Origin: JAATGA01 sp047605605
GTDB taxonomy: Bacteria; Pseudomonadota; Alphaproteobacteria; Rhodobacterales; Rhodobacteraceae
Direction: 5' to 3'
Length of the DNA: 31,702 nucleotides
Assembly: GCA_047605605.1 (NCBI GenBank)
Contig: JASGFG010000042.1
Coordinates: 1-31,702 of the forward strand
Shown here: piece after piece, positions 1-7,563 of the stretch
Position numbering within the stretch: position 1 is the first letter of the stretch
Layout of the letters: the number at the start of each line of letters is the position of its first letter
Made by a program: the position numbers and the translations under genes
Notes under the pieces: model-generated
The model's database searches: none
Seen by the model: the letters and a program-made list of their open reading frames with translations, nothing else
What the model was told of the DNA's origin: nothing

Positions 1-68
1 GCAGAGGCTGGCGGAAACTGCCTGCTCCAATTCCTTGAAAGCCCGACGTTTTTTATTGGAGATCTCCG

Positions 69-1517
69 ATGTGCCAAGCCTGTTTCCAGCCGGCACCCGC
101 CACAGGCCAGTTGCATTCCTGCCTTTGCGGCGCACCCGAGACATTGGCCGCCATGCGCCGGATCGAGGCCGATATTTCCCGCCGTCAGATGCTGGGCGGC
201 ATGGCGGCTGTGGTGGGCATGTTCGCGGGCTTTGGCCTTGCCCCCAGAGAGCTTCGGGCGCAGACGCCGGGACGGCCGACGCTGCTGACCAACCTGCGGC
301 TTTTCGATGGGGAAACCCTGTCGCTGCGCGATGGTGTCGACATTCTGGTGCAGGGGGGCCGCATCGCTGCCCTGCCCGCGAAAGGCCAGGGCCCGCAGGA
401 TGCCGATGTGATCGACTGCGGCGGGCGCACGGTCATCCCCGGCCTGATCGACGCGCATTGGCACGCAACCCTTGCCGGCGTCAGCCAGATCGCCGCCATG
501 ACGCAGGACATCGGCTTTGTGCATCTGATGGCCGGGCGCGAGGCGGGCGCGACGCTGCAACGCGGCTTCACGACCATCCGCGACGTGGGCGGCCCCGCCT
601 TCGGGCTGAAGGCCGCCATAGACCGCGGCGTGGTCGAGGGGCCGCGGGTCTTTCCTTCGGGCGCGATGGTTTCGCAAACCTCGGGGCACGGGGATTTCCG
701 CTTTGCCCACGACCTGCCGATGATGCCGTCGGACCCCGCCGATTATGCGACCCGCGCCGGGATGACCGCCATCGCCGACGGCCGCGCCGAGGTGCTGCGC
801 CGCACGCGCGAGCAGTTGATGAAGGGTGCCAGCCAGATCAAGATCATGGCCGGGGGCGGCGTCGCCTCGCAGTTCGACCCCATCGATTCCACGCAATATA
901 CCGAGGACGAGATGCGCGCCTCGGTCGAGGCGGCAGCGGACTGGAACACCTATGTCTGCGCCCATGTCTATACATCGAAGGGCATCCAGCGCTGCATCCG
1001 GGCAGGGGTGAAATCCATCGAACATGGCCAGCTGGCCGACGAGGATACGGTCAGGATGATGGCCGACACCGGCACATGGTGGTCGATCCAGCCCTTTCTC
1101 GCCGATGAGGATGCGAACCAGTATACCGATCCCAAGGCGGTCGCCGCCCAGAAGATGGTGGCCGAAGGGACGGTGCGCGCCTTTGATCTGGCGCAGAAGC
1201 ACAAGGTGAACTGGGCCTTCGGCACCGACATCCTCTATGCGGGCGCCGACAAACAGGCGCGGCATCTGACGAAGCTCGCGCGCTACATGACCCCGCTGGA
1301 GGCATTGCACCGCGCGACCGGCGCGGCGGGGCAGTTGCTGGCGCTCTCGGGGCCGCGGTCGACCTATGACGGGCCGCTCGGCGTCCTCCGCGAGGGGGCC
1401 TTTGCCGACCTGCTGGTCGTCGACGGCGATGCGGAAAAAGGGCTGGACTGGCTGACCGACGCCAATAACCTGCGGCTCATCATGAAGGATGGCCGCATCC
1501 ACAAGACCACCCTTTAG
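69..1517 (+). CDS. Exported metal-dependent amidohydrolase (Tat-type)
   Basis: Amidohydrolase-superfamily enzyme (imidazolonepropionase/prolidase-like TIM barrel), 482 aa, predicted to hydrolyse an amide or peptide-like substrate in the periplasm; the substrate is unknown. Visible metal-site motifs are the HxH after the first strand (DAHWHATL), IKIMAGGG, CAHVYTSKG, SIEHGQ and FGTDILYAG. A twin-arginine signal, S37-R-R-Q-M-L, is followed by a hydrophobic stretch ending near APRELRAQ. The start at 69 is chosen because GGAG at 58-61 is well spaced from it; the alternative ATG at 153, which would begin just before the Tat motif, has no visible Shine-Dalgarno. The resulting N-terminus is Cys-rich (C2, C5, C18, C20), and I recall similar MCxAC starts in Tat-exported amidohydrolases and cyclases of alphaproteobacteria. 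It is first of four same-strand genes, 16 bp before the barrel protein. Family call is firm, function is not. Confidence 0.9.
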   Translation: MCQACFQPAPATGQLHSCLCGAPETLAAMRRIEADISRRQMLGGMAAVVGMFAGFGLAPRELRAQTPGRPTLLTNLRLFDGETLSLRDGVDILVQGGRIAALPAKGQGPQDADVIDCGGRTVIPGLIDAHWHATLAGVSQIAAMTQDIGFVHLMAGREAGATLQRGFTTIRDVGGPAFGLKAAIDRGVVEGPRVFPSGAMVSQTSGHGDFRFAHDLPMMPSDPADYATRAGMTAIADGRAEVLRRTREQLMKGASQIKIMAGGGVASQFDPIDSTQYTEDEMRASVEAAADWNTYVCAHVYTSKGIQRCIRAGVKSIEHGQLADEDTVRMMADTGTWWSIQPFLADEDANQYTDPKAVAAQKMVAEGTVRAFDLAQKHKVNWAFGTDILYAGADKQARHLTKLARYMTPLEALHRATGAAGQLLALSGPRSTYDGPLGVLREGAFADLLVVDGDAEKGLDWLTDANNLRLIMKDGRIHKTTL

Positions 1518-1533
1518 GGAAAGGCCCTATCCC

Positions 1534-2253
1534 ATGCAGAACCGCCTTGCCCTTGCCATCCTCGCCGCCACCGCCCTGCCTGCCGCCGCGCAGGACTGGA
1601 ATGTCCAGGTCACGCCCTATGTCTGGGCCTCGGGGATGGGGGGCAGCGTGACGCCCTTTTCCGGCGCGCCCACGCTGTCCTTCGACAAGTCGTTTTCCGA
1701 TGTGATGGAGGATGTGGACGGCGCCTTTTTCCTGTCGGGCTATGCGCGGCGTGACAGGCTGGTGTTCCTGGGCGATCTGAGCTGGTCGTCCAGTTCCAAG
1801 GACGGCCTTGTCCCGCCCGGCCTGCCAGCCGAGGCCAAGCTGACGCAAAGGTCGATGACGCTGGCCGCCGGGTATCGCGCCGTGCAGACCGGGGACATGA
1901 CGCTGGACCTGCTGGCCGGGGCGCGGGCCTGGCGGATCAAGGCCGATGTCTCGGTCGCGGGCGGCGCGATGAGCGCCTCGCCCACGGAAAGCTTCGTCGA
2001 TCCGATCATCGCGGCACGGGCGAATTTCGCGCTGGCCCCGCGCTGGTCGGCGATCTTTTACTTTGACGTGGGCGGGTTCGGCGTCGGGTCGGACAGCACG
2101 TTCCAGGTGCTTGCCACCGCCAATTATCAGGTGAACGACAATCTGTTCGTCTCGGCCGGCTATCGCCGTCTGGATGTGGATTACTCATCCGGCGGCACGC
2201 ATCTGGGTGTGACCATGGCCGGGCCGCTGTTCGGCGTGACGTGGAAGTTCTGA
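1534..2253 (+). CDS. Outer-membrane beta-barrel protein
   Basis: Small predicted outer-membrane barrel of 239 aa. A signal peptide covers residues 1-19 (MQNRLALAILAATALPAAA, cut before QDW). The mature part alternates polar and hydrophobic residues with aromatic girdle positions (TPYVWASGMGG, AGYRAV, GYRRLDVDY) and ends in WKF, the terminal Phe expected for BAM-assembled barrels. The reading frame is open from 1489, but that longer start would put 15 charged residues before the signal peptide and overlap the amidohydrolase, so ATG 1534 is preferred. It lies 16 bp after the amidohydrolase and 12 bp before the amide hydrolase, so is probably cotranscribed. Its role, pore or structural, cannot be told from sequence. 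Confidence 0.82.
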   Translation: MQNRLALAILAATALPAAAQDWNVQVTPYVWASGMGGSVTPFSGAPTLSFDKSFSDVMEDVDGAFFLSGYARRDRLVFLGDLSWSSSSKDGLVPPGLPAEAKLTQRSMTLAAGYRAVQTGDMTLDLLAGARAWRIKADVSVAGGAMSASPTESFVDPIIAARANFALAPRWSAIFYFDVGGFGVGSDSTFQVLATANYQVNDNLFVSAGYRRLDVDYSSGGTHLGVTMAGPLFGVTWKF

Positions 2254-2265
2254 AAAGGGGCAAGG

Positions 2266-3315
2266 ATGTTCAGCAAACTCGCCGCTGCGGTCGCATTGAC
2301 CGCCGCCCTTTCGGCACCCGTGGCCGAAGCCTGCACCCGTGTCACCTATCTGGGCCCCGAAGGGCGGGTGCTGACCGGGCGTTCGATGGACTGGAGCATG
2401 CCGATGCTCTCGAACCTCTGGGCCTTTCCGCGCGGGATGAAGCGCGACGGCGCGGCCGGGGGGCAGTCGCTGGAATGGACGTCGAAATACGGCAGCGTCA
2501 TTGTATCGGGCTATGACATCGCCACCACCGACGGGATGAACGAAAAGGGGCTGGTGGCAAACCTCCTCTGGCTGATGGAATCGCAATACCCCGCCGAGGA
2601 CGGCAAGACCCCGCGCATGTCGCTGGCGATCTGGGCGCAGTTCTTTCTGGACAATTTCGCCACCGTGGACGAGGCGGTCGCCTATCTGGATGCCCACCCG
2701 TTTGACGTGGCGACCAAGGACGTGCCGGACATGCCCGGCAAGCTGACCACGGTGCATCTGTCGCTGTCCGATGCGACCGGCGACAGCGCCATCCTGGAAT
2801 GGATCGGCGGCAGGTTGCAGATCCATCACGGGCGCGACTATCGGGTGATGACGAACGACCCGCCCTATGACCGGCAACTGGCCATCGCCGAATACTGGAA
2901 GGGCGCCAACCCGCGCGAGACGCTGCCAGGTTCCAACCGTGCCGCCGACCGTTTCGTCCGCGCCGGCACCTATATCGACATGGTCGAGCAAAGCGCCGAT
3001 CCCCGTATCGCTGTGGCGGCCACCTTCAGCGTGATCCGCAACACCTCGGCCCCGTTCGGGATCAGCGTTCCGGGTTTCCCGAACCTGTCGACGACCCGCT
3101 GGCGCGTGGTGGCCGACCAGAAGAGCCTTGTCTATTATGTGGAATCCGCGATCTCGCCCAATACGTTCTGGGTGGATCTGACAAAGGTGGACTTTGCGGA
3201 AGGGTCGGGCGCGCGCGTGCTGGACCTGGGCATCGACATGGCGAAAATCCGGTCGGGCGAGGTGTCGGGCCAGTTCACCACCGCCGAACCCTTTGTCTTC
3301 GAGCCAGCAGAATAA
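2266..3315 (+). CDS. Secreted linear amide C-N hydrolase (choloylglycine hydrolase family)
   Basis: Ntn-hydrolase of the choloylglycine hydrolase/penicillin V acylase family, 349 aa, acting on linear amide bonds. A signal peptide spans residues 1-22 (ending APVAEA) and is followed directly by Cys23, which becomes the N-terminal nucleophile after cleavage, as this family needs. Next come TRVTYLG and GRSMDW, typical of the family, then NEKGLVANLLW, and the TNDPPYD segment that carries a conserved Asn. The residue before Cys is Ala but the context lacks a lipobox, so a lipoprotein is unlikely. Known family substrates are bile-salt conjugates, penicillin V and, in some Gram-negative members, N-acyl-homoserine lactones; which applies here is unknown. 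It sits between a barrel protein and a lipoprotein in one apparent operon of exported products. Confidence 0.9.
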   Translation: MFSKLAAAVALTAALSAPVAEACTRVTYLGPEGRVLTGRSMDWSMPMLSNLWAFPRGMKRDGAAGGQSLEWTSKYGSVIVSGYDIATTDGMNEKGLVANLLWLMESQYPAEDGKTPRMSLAIWAQFFLDNFATVDEAVAYLDAHPFDVATKDVPDMPGKLTTVHLSLSDATGDSAILEWIGGRLQIHHGRDYRVMTNDPPYDRQLAIAEYWKGANPRETLPGSNRAADRFVRAGTYIDMVEQSADPRIAVAATFSVIRNTSAPFGISVPGFPNLSTTRWRVVADQKSLVYYVESAISPNTFWVDLTKVDFAEGSGARVLDLGIDMAKIRSGEVSGQFTTAEPFVFEPAE

Positions 3316-3328
3316 GGCGCCCCCGCAT

Positions 3329-3613
3329 ATGACCCAAGCGATCAGATCCCTTCCCGCCGTCCTGATGCTGCTGGCCCTGGGCGCCTGCGTGACGACGCAG
3401 CCGGACGAGCCGGTAAAGATCGTCCGCGCCGACAGCACCACAGTGGTCCTGCGCGGGCTGATCGACGCCAGCCGGACGGAGCCGCCGCCACGCTATGCCG
3501 CCATCGCACAGGCGCAATGCGCCCGGTTCGCCCGGACCGCGGCGTTCGCCGCGATGGAGCAAAGGACGACATTCGGCTTTGACGTGACCTACCATTGCGT
3601 CAAGCCGGCCTAG
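3329..3613 (+). CDS. Small lipoprotein of unknown function
   Basis: A 94-aa predicted lipoprotein. The N-terminus has Arg6, a hydrophobic core and the lipobox L17-G-A-C20, so Cys20 should be lipidated; the residues after Cys are VTTQ, with no Asp at +2, compatible with outer-membrane sorting. The mature domain is short, contains two further Cys residues (in AQCARF and YHCVKPA) that could form a disulfide, and resembles nothing I can name. The start ATG 3329 follows AAGG at 3314-3317; the frame is open further upstream but that would run over the amide hydrolase. The gap to the preceding stop is 13 bp, so it is likely the last gene of the 69-3613 operon. Confidence 0.75.
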   Translation: MTQAIRSLPAVLMLLALGACVTTQPDEPVKIVRADSTTVVLRGLIDASRTEPPPRYAAIAQAQCARFARTAAFAAMEQRTTFGFDVTYHCVKPA

Positions 3614-4025
3614 CCGCTCGGCCAGAACGTCTGAGGGAGGGACCGGCCACAGAACCTGAGCGGCTGTGTCGCCCGGATTATGCAGATGAATTCCCATGCA
3701 GTCAGGCGACCGCCGCGGTCTGCCTCGACGGCGGCAAGAGGCATCGCAGGGCGCAGGCCGCAGATCAGGTCGTTCCGAAATCGGTCAGGGGTTGAAGGGA
3801 TGGCTGGCAGGAAGCCTGCGGTCGTCCGACCTTGCGTCCCAGCGGCAAACACGGGGAGCGGCCCTGTCTCCACGAGCCTGAAGGTTCTGAAGGCAGGCCA
3901 AGGCCCCTAGGCATCATCGCCCCCCTTGACGCATCTGCGACGGCACATGTCGTCTTCCGCCTTTCCGTCGCGTCGGCCGCCTGCTACCGCTTGCAACCGA
4001 CGCGTTGCCCCAAGGGAGAGCCAAG
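3614..4025. other. Intergenic region of 412 bp without a convincing gene
   Basis: No ORF here has a credible start plus family-like protein; the short ORFs are Arg/Pro/Ser-rich shadows. An 8-bp inverted repeat, AGCCGCTC at 3612-3619 and GAGCGGCT at 3658-3665, straddles the stop of the lipoprotein gene, but its 38-nt loop and lack of a T-run make a terminator doubtful. Small hairpins occur around 3810-3835 (GCAGG/CCTGC and GGTCG/CGACC). A TTGACG at 3926-3931 could be a -35 for purU but no good -10 follows at 16-18 bp. I recognise no riboswitch. Confidence 0.55.
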
Positions 4026-4913
4026 ATGACCGAGCGCCATGTCCTGACCGTTCAATGCCCCACCCGCCGGGGGATCGTCGCGGCAATCTCGGGTTATCTG
4101 GCGGAAAAGGGGTGCAACATCCTGGACGCCTCGCAGTTCGACGACACGCTGACGGGGCAGTTCTTCACCCGTATCTCTTTCGCCTCGGAAACCGGGACGA
4201 CGCTGCCCGCGCTGCGCGAGGGGTTCGCGCCGGTGGCGCAGCAGTTCCAGATGGACTGGGCCATCCATGACGGCGCGCACCGGATGAAGGTGCTGCTGAT
4301 GGTGTCGAATTTCGGCCACTGCCTGAACGACCTGCTGTATCGCTGGCGGATCGGGGCGCTGCCGATCGACATCGTGGGCGTGGTGTCGAACCACCTGACC
4401 TATCAGAAGGTGGTGGTGAACCACGACATCCCCTTTCACCACATCAAGGTGACGAAAGAGAACAAGCCCGAGGCCGAAAAGCGCCTGCTGAATCTGGTCG
4501 AGGATTCGGGGGCGGAACTGGTGGTGCTGGCGCGTTACATGCAGGTGCTGTCGGATGCGTTCTGCGAAAAGATGTCGGGGCGGATCATCAACATCCACCA
4601 TTCCTTCCTGCCCAGCTTCAAGGGCGCCAACCCCTACAAGCAGGCCTATGAGCGGGGGGTGAAACTGATCGGCGCGACCAGCCACTATGTCACTGCCGAC
4701 CTGGACGAAGGCCCGATCATCGAACAGGACATCGTGCGGATCACCCATGCGCAAAGCGCGGACGATTATGTGTCGCTGGGCCGCGATGTGGAAAGCGCGG
4801 TTCTGTCGCGCGCCATCCATGCGCATATCCACCACCGCGTGTTCATGAACGGCAACAAGACGGTGGTGTTTCCGGCCTCGCCCGGCAGCTATGCCTCGGA
4901 ACGGATGGGTTGA
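4026..4913 (+). CDS. purU: Formyltetrahydrofolate deformylase
   Basis: Hydrolyses 10-formyl-tetrahydrofolate to formate and tetrahydrofolate in the cytoplasm, balancing the one-carbon pool and supplying formate. The 295 aa match the usual length. An N-terminal ACT domain (about residues 5-80, VLTVQCPTRRGIVAAISGYL) precedes the formyltransferase-type catalytic domain from about residue 86. The catalytic trio is visible as N189-x-H191 in INIHHSFLPSF and D227 in DLDEGPII, and the PurU-typical FKGANPYKQAYERGVKLIG follows the Asn-His motif. ATG 4026 is preceded by GGGAG at 4014-4018; an upstream TTG at 4005 is less likely. It is a single gene, ended by the terminator at 4917-4938 and convergent with the carbonic anhydrase. 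Confidence 0.96.
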   Translation: MTERHVLTVQCPTRRGIVAAISGYLAEKGCNILDASQFDDTLTGQFFTRISFASETGTTLPALREGFAPVAQQFQMDWAIHDGAHRMKVLLMVSNFGHCLNDLLYRWRIGALPIDIVGVVSNHLTYQKVVVNHDIPFHHIKVTKENKPEAEKRLLNLVEDSGAELVVLARYMQVLSDAFCEKMSGRIINIHHSFLPSFKGANPYKQAYERGVKLIGATSHYVTADLDEGPIIEQDIVRITHAQSADDYVSLGRDVESAVLSRAIHAHIHHRVFMNGNKTVVFPASPGSYASERMG

Positions 4914-4916
4914 GAA

Positions 4917-4938
4917 AAGGGCGCCTTCGGGCGCCCTT
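4917..4938. terminator. Bidirectional terminator between purU and the carbonic anhydrase
   Basis: A perfect 9-bp stem (4917-4925 with 4930-4938, AAGGGCGCC / GGCGCCCTT) is closed by a stable TTCG tetraloop. It starts 3 bp after the purU stop and lies 5 bp from the stop of the opposite-strand carbonic anhydrase. On the plus strand CTTCTTC follows the stem, and the AA/TT base of the stem gives a short U-run for either direction. Position and symmetry fit one terminator serving two convergent genes. Confidence 0.88.
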
Positions 4939-4943
4939 CTTCA

Positions 4944-5591
4944 TCAGACCGGGACGAAGCCGCCGGTCGCGGGCAGATATTGCTCCAGCCCGCCCTCGCC
5001 CGTGTCGTTCCAAAGGCCGTGCAGCGTCAGAAAATCGTTTTCCACCGCCTCGCGCACAAAGGGGAAGGTCATCAGGTTTTCCAGACTGACCAGAACCGCC
5101 TCTTTCTCCAGCGCGCGGACGCGCAGTTCGGGCGGCAGGCCCTCGATCCGGGCATAGCCGGGGCGCAGGATATCCATCCAGCGGCCGACGAAGCTGCTGG
5201 TCTCCTCCAGCTCGGGCGCAAGGCCCGCGCACATGTCGTGGCAGCCCTTGACGCCGCCGCACTGGGCATGGCCCAGCACGATCAGATGCGCGACTTTCAG
5301 CGCGGTCACCGCATATTCGACCGCGGCCGAGGTGCCGTGCTGCTGGCCGTCGGGCTTGTAGGGCGGCACCAGGTTCGCGATGTTGCGGTGGATGAAGAAC
5401 TCGCCCTCGTCCGCGCCGAAGATCGAGGTGACATGCACCCGGCTGTCGCAGCAGGAAATCACCATGGCCCGCGGATGCTGGCCCGATTCGGCCAGACGGC
5501 GATACCAGACACGGTTGTCCTGATAGGCAGTCGCGCGCCAGCCGTGGAACCGCTGGACGAGATAACCGGGAAGGGGCCGGGCCTTTTCCAT
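4944..5591 (-). CDS. Beta-class carbonic anhydrase
   Basis: Zinc enzyme interconverting CO2 and bicarbonate in the cytoplasm, 215 aa, typical for the family. The zinc ligands are visible: C47 in the C-x-D-x-R motif (SCCDSRV, with D49 and R51 as the catalytic dyad) and H108/C111 in LGHAQCGGV. IHRNIANLVPP and the HGTSAAVEYAV helix are also family-typical. ATG at 5591 is preceded on the minus strand by GGAGACAG. It is divergent from the small gene beginning at 5714 with about 120 bp between them, and convergent with purU. No regulator is apparent. The symbol cynT or can is not assigned because subgroup membership cannot be decided by eye. Confidence 0.95.
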   Translation of the reverse strand: MEKARPLPGYLVQRFHGWRATAYQDNRVWYRRLAESGQHPRAMVISCCDSRVHVTSIFGADEGEFFIHRNIANLVPPYKPDGQQHGTSAAVEYAVTALKVAHLIVLGHAQCGGVKGCHDMCAGLAPELEETSSFVGRWMDILRPGYARIEGLPPELRVRALEKEAVLVSLENLMTFPFVREAVENDFLTLHGLWNDTGEGGLEQYLPATGGFVPV

Positions 5592-5713
5592 CGCTGTCTC
5601 CGTCTTGGTTGCGCCTTGGTAGGCTGCAATCGCAGAAAATTCGAGCGGTTTCTTTCCACCATGGCAACCTTTTCTTCAGCAGCGGCGCGCAGGCTGGGGG
5701 CGGGTGTGAAATC

Positions 5714-6115
5714 ATGGTGTGGGTCATGACGGATGAAAACTTGGTCGCCCTGCGGCCGAACGACCGTGTGCGTCAGGATGCGGAACCGATCGCAACGATC
5801 TATCGCAACCTTGGCACTTCGGCCGCCGAACGTGTGGTCAGCCGCGCCCTGGGCGAACTGGCGCTGACCATGGCCGGGCTGGCCCAGCAGGTCAGGCGGC
5901 ACGAGCTGGACGATCTGGCCCGGCAATTGCGCCGATTGCAGCGCATGGCGGAAAATCTGGGAATGGTCAGCCTGGGGCTGGTGGCAGGCGATGCCCGCAC
6001 CTGCCTGGACCGGGATGACCCGACCGGCTTTGCCGCCGTCTGGGCGCGGCTGATGCGCGTCGCCGAACGCTCTCTGGCGCCGGACAAGGAACTGCTGGAT
6101 CGCACGCTGAACTGA
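5714..6115 (+). CDS. Small helical conserved protein of unknown function
   Basis: A 133-aa cytoplasmic protein without signal peptide or membrane segment. It is predicted almost wholly alpha-helical: residues roughly 25-100 are rich in Ala, Leu and Arg with heptad-like spacing (GELALTMAGLAQQVRRHE, DDLARQLRRLQRMAENLG), followed by a short helix near the C-terminus (VWARLMRVAERSL). It resembles hypothetical proteins I associate with Rhodobacteraceae but I cannot name a domain. Start choice is uncertain: ATG 5714 (MVWVMTDEN) and ATG 5726 (MTDEN) are both possible and neither has a strong Shine-Dalgarno; the frame is open back to 5609. The next gene, an aminopeptidase, begins 63 bp downstream on the same strand. 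Confidence 0.68.
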   Translation: MVWVMTDENLVALRPNDRVRQDAEPIATIYRNLGTSAAERVVSRALGELALTMAGLAQQVRRHELDDLARQLRRLQRMAENLGMVSLGLVAGDARTCLDRDDPTGFAAVWARLMRVAERSLAPDKELLDRTLN

Positions 6116-6178
6116 GGGGGCGGCTTGTGGCCGGTTGCGGATGGGATAAGGTGCCGTCGATCTGCCCCGAGGGTTCCC

Positions 6179-7563
6179 ATGACGCCTGCCTTTGCCGCCG
6201 CCTCTGCCACCACTCTGCCGCTTGTCGTCCTGCGCCCCGAGGGGCTGTCGGGATGGAAAGCGGGACTCGATCCCGCCACCGCCGCCTGGGTGGAGGCGAC
6301 GGGATTCGAGGCGGGCTATGGCGAGACGCGGCTGCTGCCCGGCCCTGCCGGGGTTGCGGGCGCGGTGGCCGGGCTGGGCACCGCCGGGCGCGGGCGCGGC
6401 TGCGCTTTGGGCTGGCCAGGGCGGCGGCAGCCCTGCCTGCGGGCGACTGGCGGCTGGAGGGCGATCTGACCCCCGCCGAACGGGACGAGGCGGCGCTTGG
6501 CTGGCTTTTGTCGCAATACCGCTTTGACCGCTATCGCCTGGCCAAGGCCGACAGGCCGCAGGCCCGGCTGGTCGCGCCCGAGGGGGCGGATACCGCGCGC
6601 CTGCTGGCCATGGCCGAGGGCGAATGGCTGACGCGCGACCTGATCAACACCCCCGCCGCCGATCTGGGGCCAGAGGAACTGGAGACGGCCTTTGCCCGGC
6701 TGGCCGGGGATTTCGGGGCGACGGTGCGGGTGGTGCGCGGCGATGACCTGCTGGCGCAGAATTTCCCCATGGTCCATGCCGTGGGCCGGGCCAGCGACCG
6801 CGCGCCGCGGATCATGGACCTGCACTGGGGCACCGAAGGGCCGCAGGTCACGCTGGTGGGCAAGGGTGTCTGCTTCGACACCGGCGGGCTGAACATCAAG
6901 CCGACCGCCGGGATGCATCTGATGAAAAAGGACATGGGCGGGGCCGCCACCGTCATGGGCCTTGCGCTGATGATCATGCGGCTGGCCCTGCCGGTCCGGC
7001 TGCGGGTGATCGTTCCGGCGGTGGAAAACGCCATTTCCGGCCGGGCGCTGCGTCCGCGCGACATCCTGACCAGCCGCAAGGGCCTGACGGTCGAGGTCAA
7101 CGATACCGATGCCGAGGGGCGGCTGATCCTGGGCGATGCGCTGGCCTGGGCGGATGAGGAACCGGCGGATGTCATCATCAGCATGGCCACGCTGACAGGA
7201 TCGGCGCGGGTGGCGGTGGGGCCAGACCTTGCCCCCTATTACACCGACGATCCGACCCTTGCCGCAGCACTGGAAGGCGGCGCGGTCGCGGGCTTCGATC
7301 CGGTCTGGCGGCTGCCGTTCTGGGCGCCGTATGAGACGATGATCGAACCCGGCATCGCCGATCTGGACAATTGCCCGCCCGGCAGCTTTGCCGGGTCGGT
7401 GACGGCGGCGCTGTTCCTGAAGCGGTTCGTGGAAAACCCGCGCTACATGCATTTCGACATCTATGGCCATACGCCCGCCGACCTGCCCGCGCGTCCCAAG
7501 GGCGGCGTGGGTCAGGGCGCGCGCGCCATCCTGAACGCCCTTCCGGCGATGGTGGGGCTGTGA
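6179..7563 (+). pseudogene. M17 leucyl aminopeptidase family gene, interrupted by a frameshift
   Basis: Metal-dependent cytosolic aminopeptidase of family M17, removing N-terminal residues from peptides. The catalytic half is intact: GKGVCFDTGGLNIKP (near 6856-6900), LMKKDMGGAA, and the signature NDTDAEGRLILGDAL with its metal-binding Asp and Glu. The N-terminal half, from ATG 6179 (MTPAFAAASATTLPLVV...VAGLGTA), reads in a different frame from the rest (ARLRFGLARAAAALPAGDW... onward). The switch lies at about 6380-6400 inside the GC repeat GCCGGGCGCGGGCGCGGC and needs a -1 shift, as if one base were missing. Upstream of the switch, the catalytic frame translates to Cys/Arg-rich nonsense. This may be a real mutation or a base-calling error in a GC-rich run. 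The stop overlaps the start of the NlpC/P60 gene (TGATG). Confidence 0.85.

Noticed and set aside
3610..3910. Several short ORFs on both strands in the gap before purU
   Set aside because: No credible Shine-Dalgarno, low-complexity Arg/Ser/Pro composition, and no resemblance to a known small protein.
3926..3954. Possible sigma-70 promoter for purU
   Set aside because: TTGACG is a fair -35, but the sequence 17 bp on (GTCGTC) does not resemble a -10.
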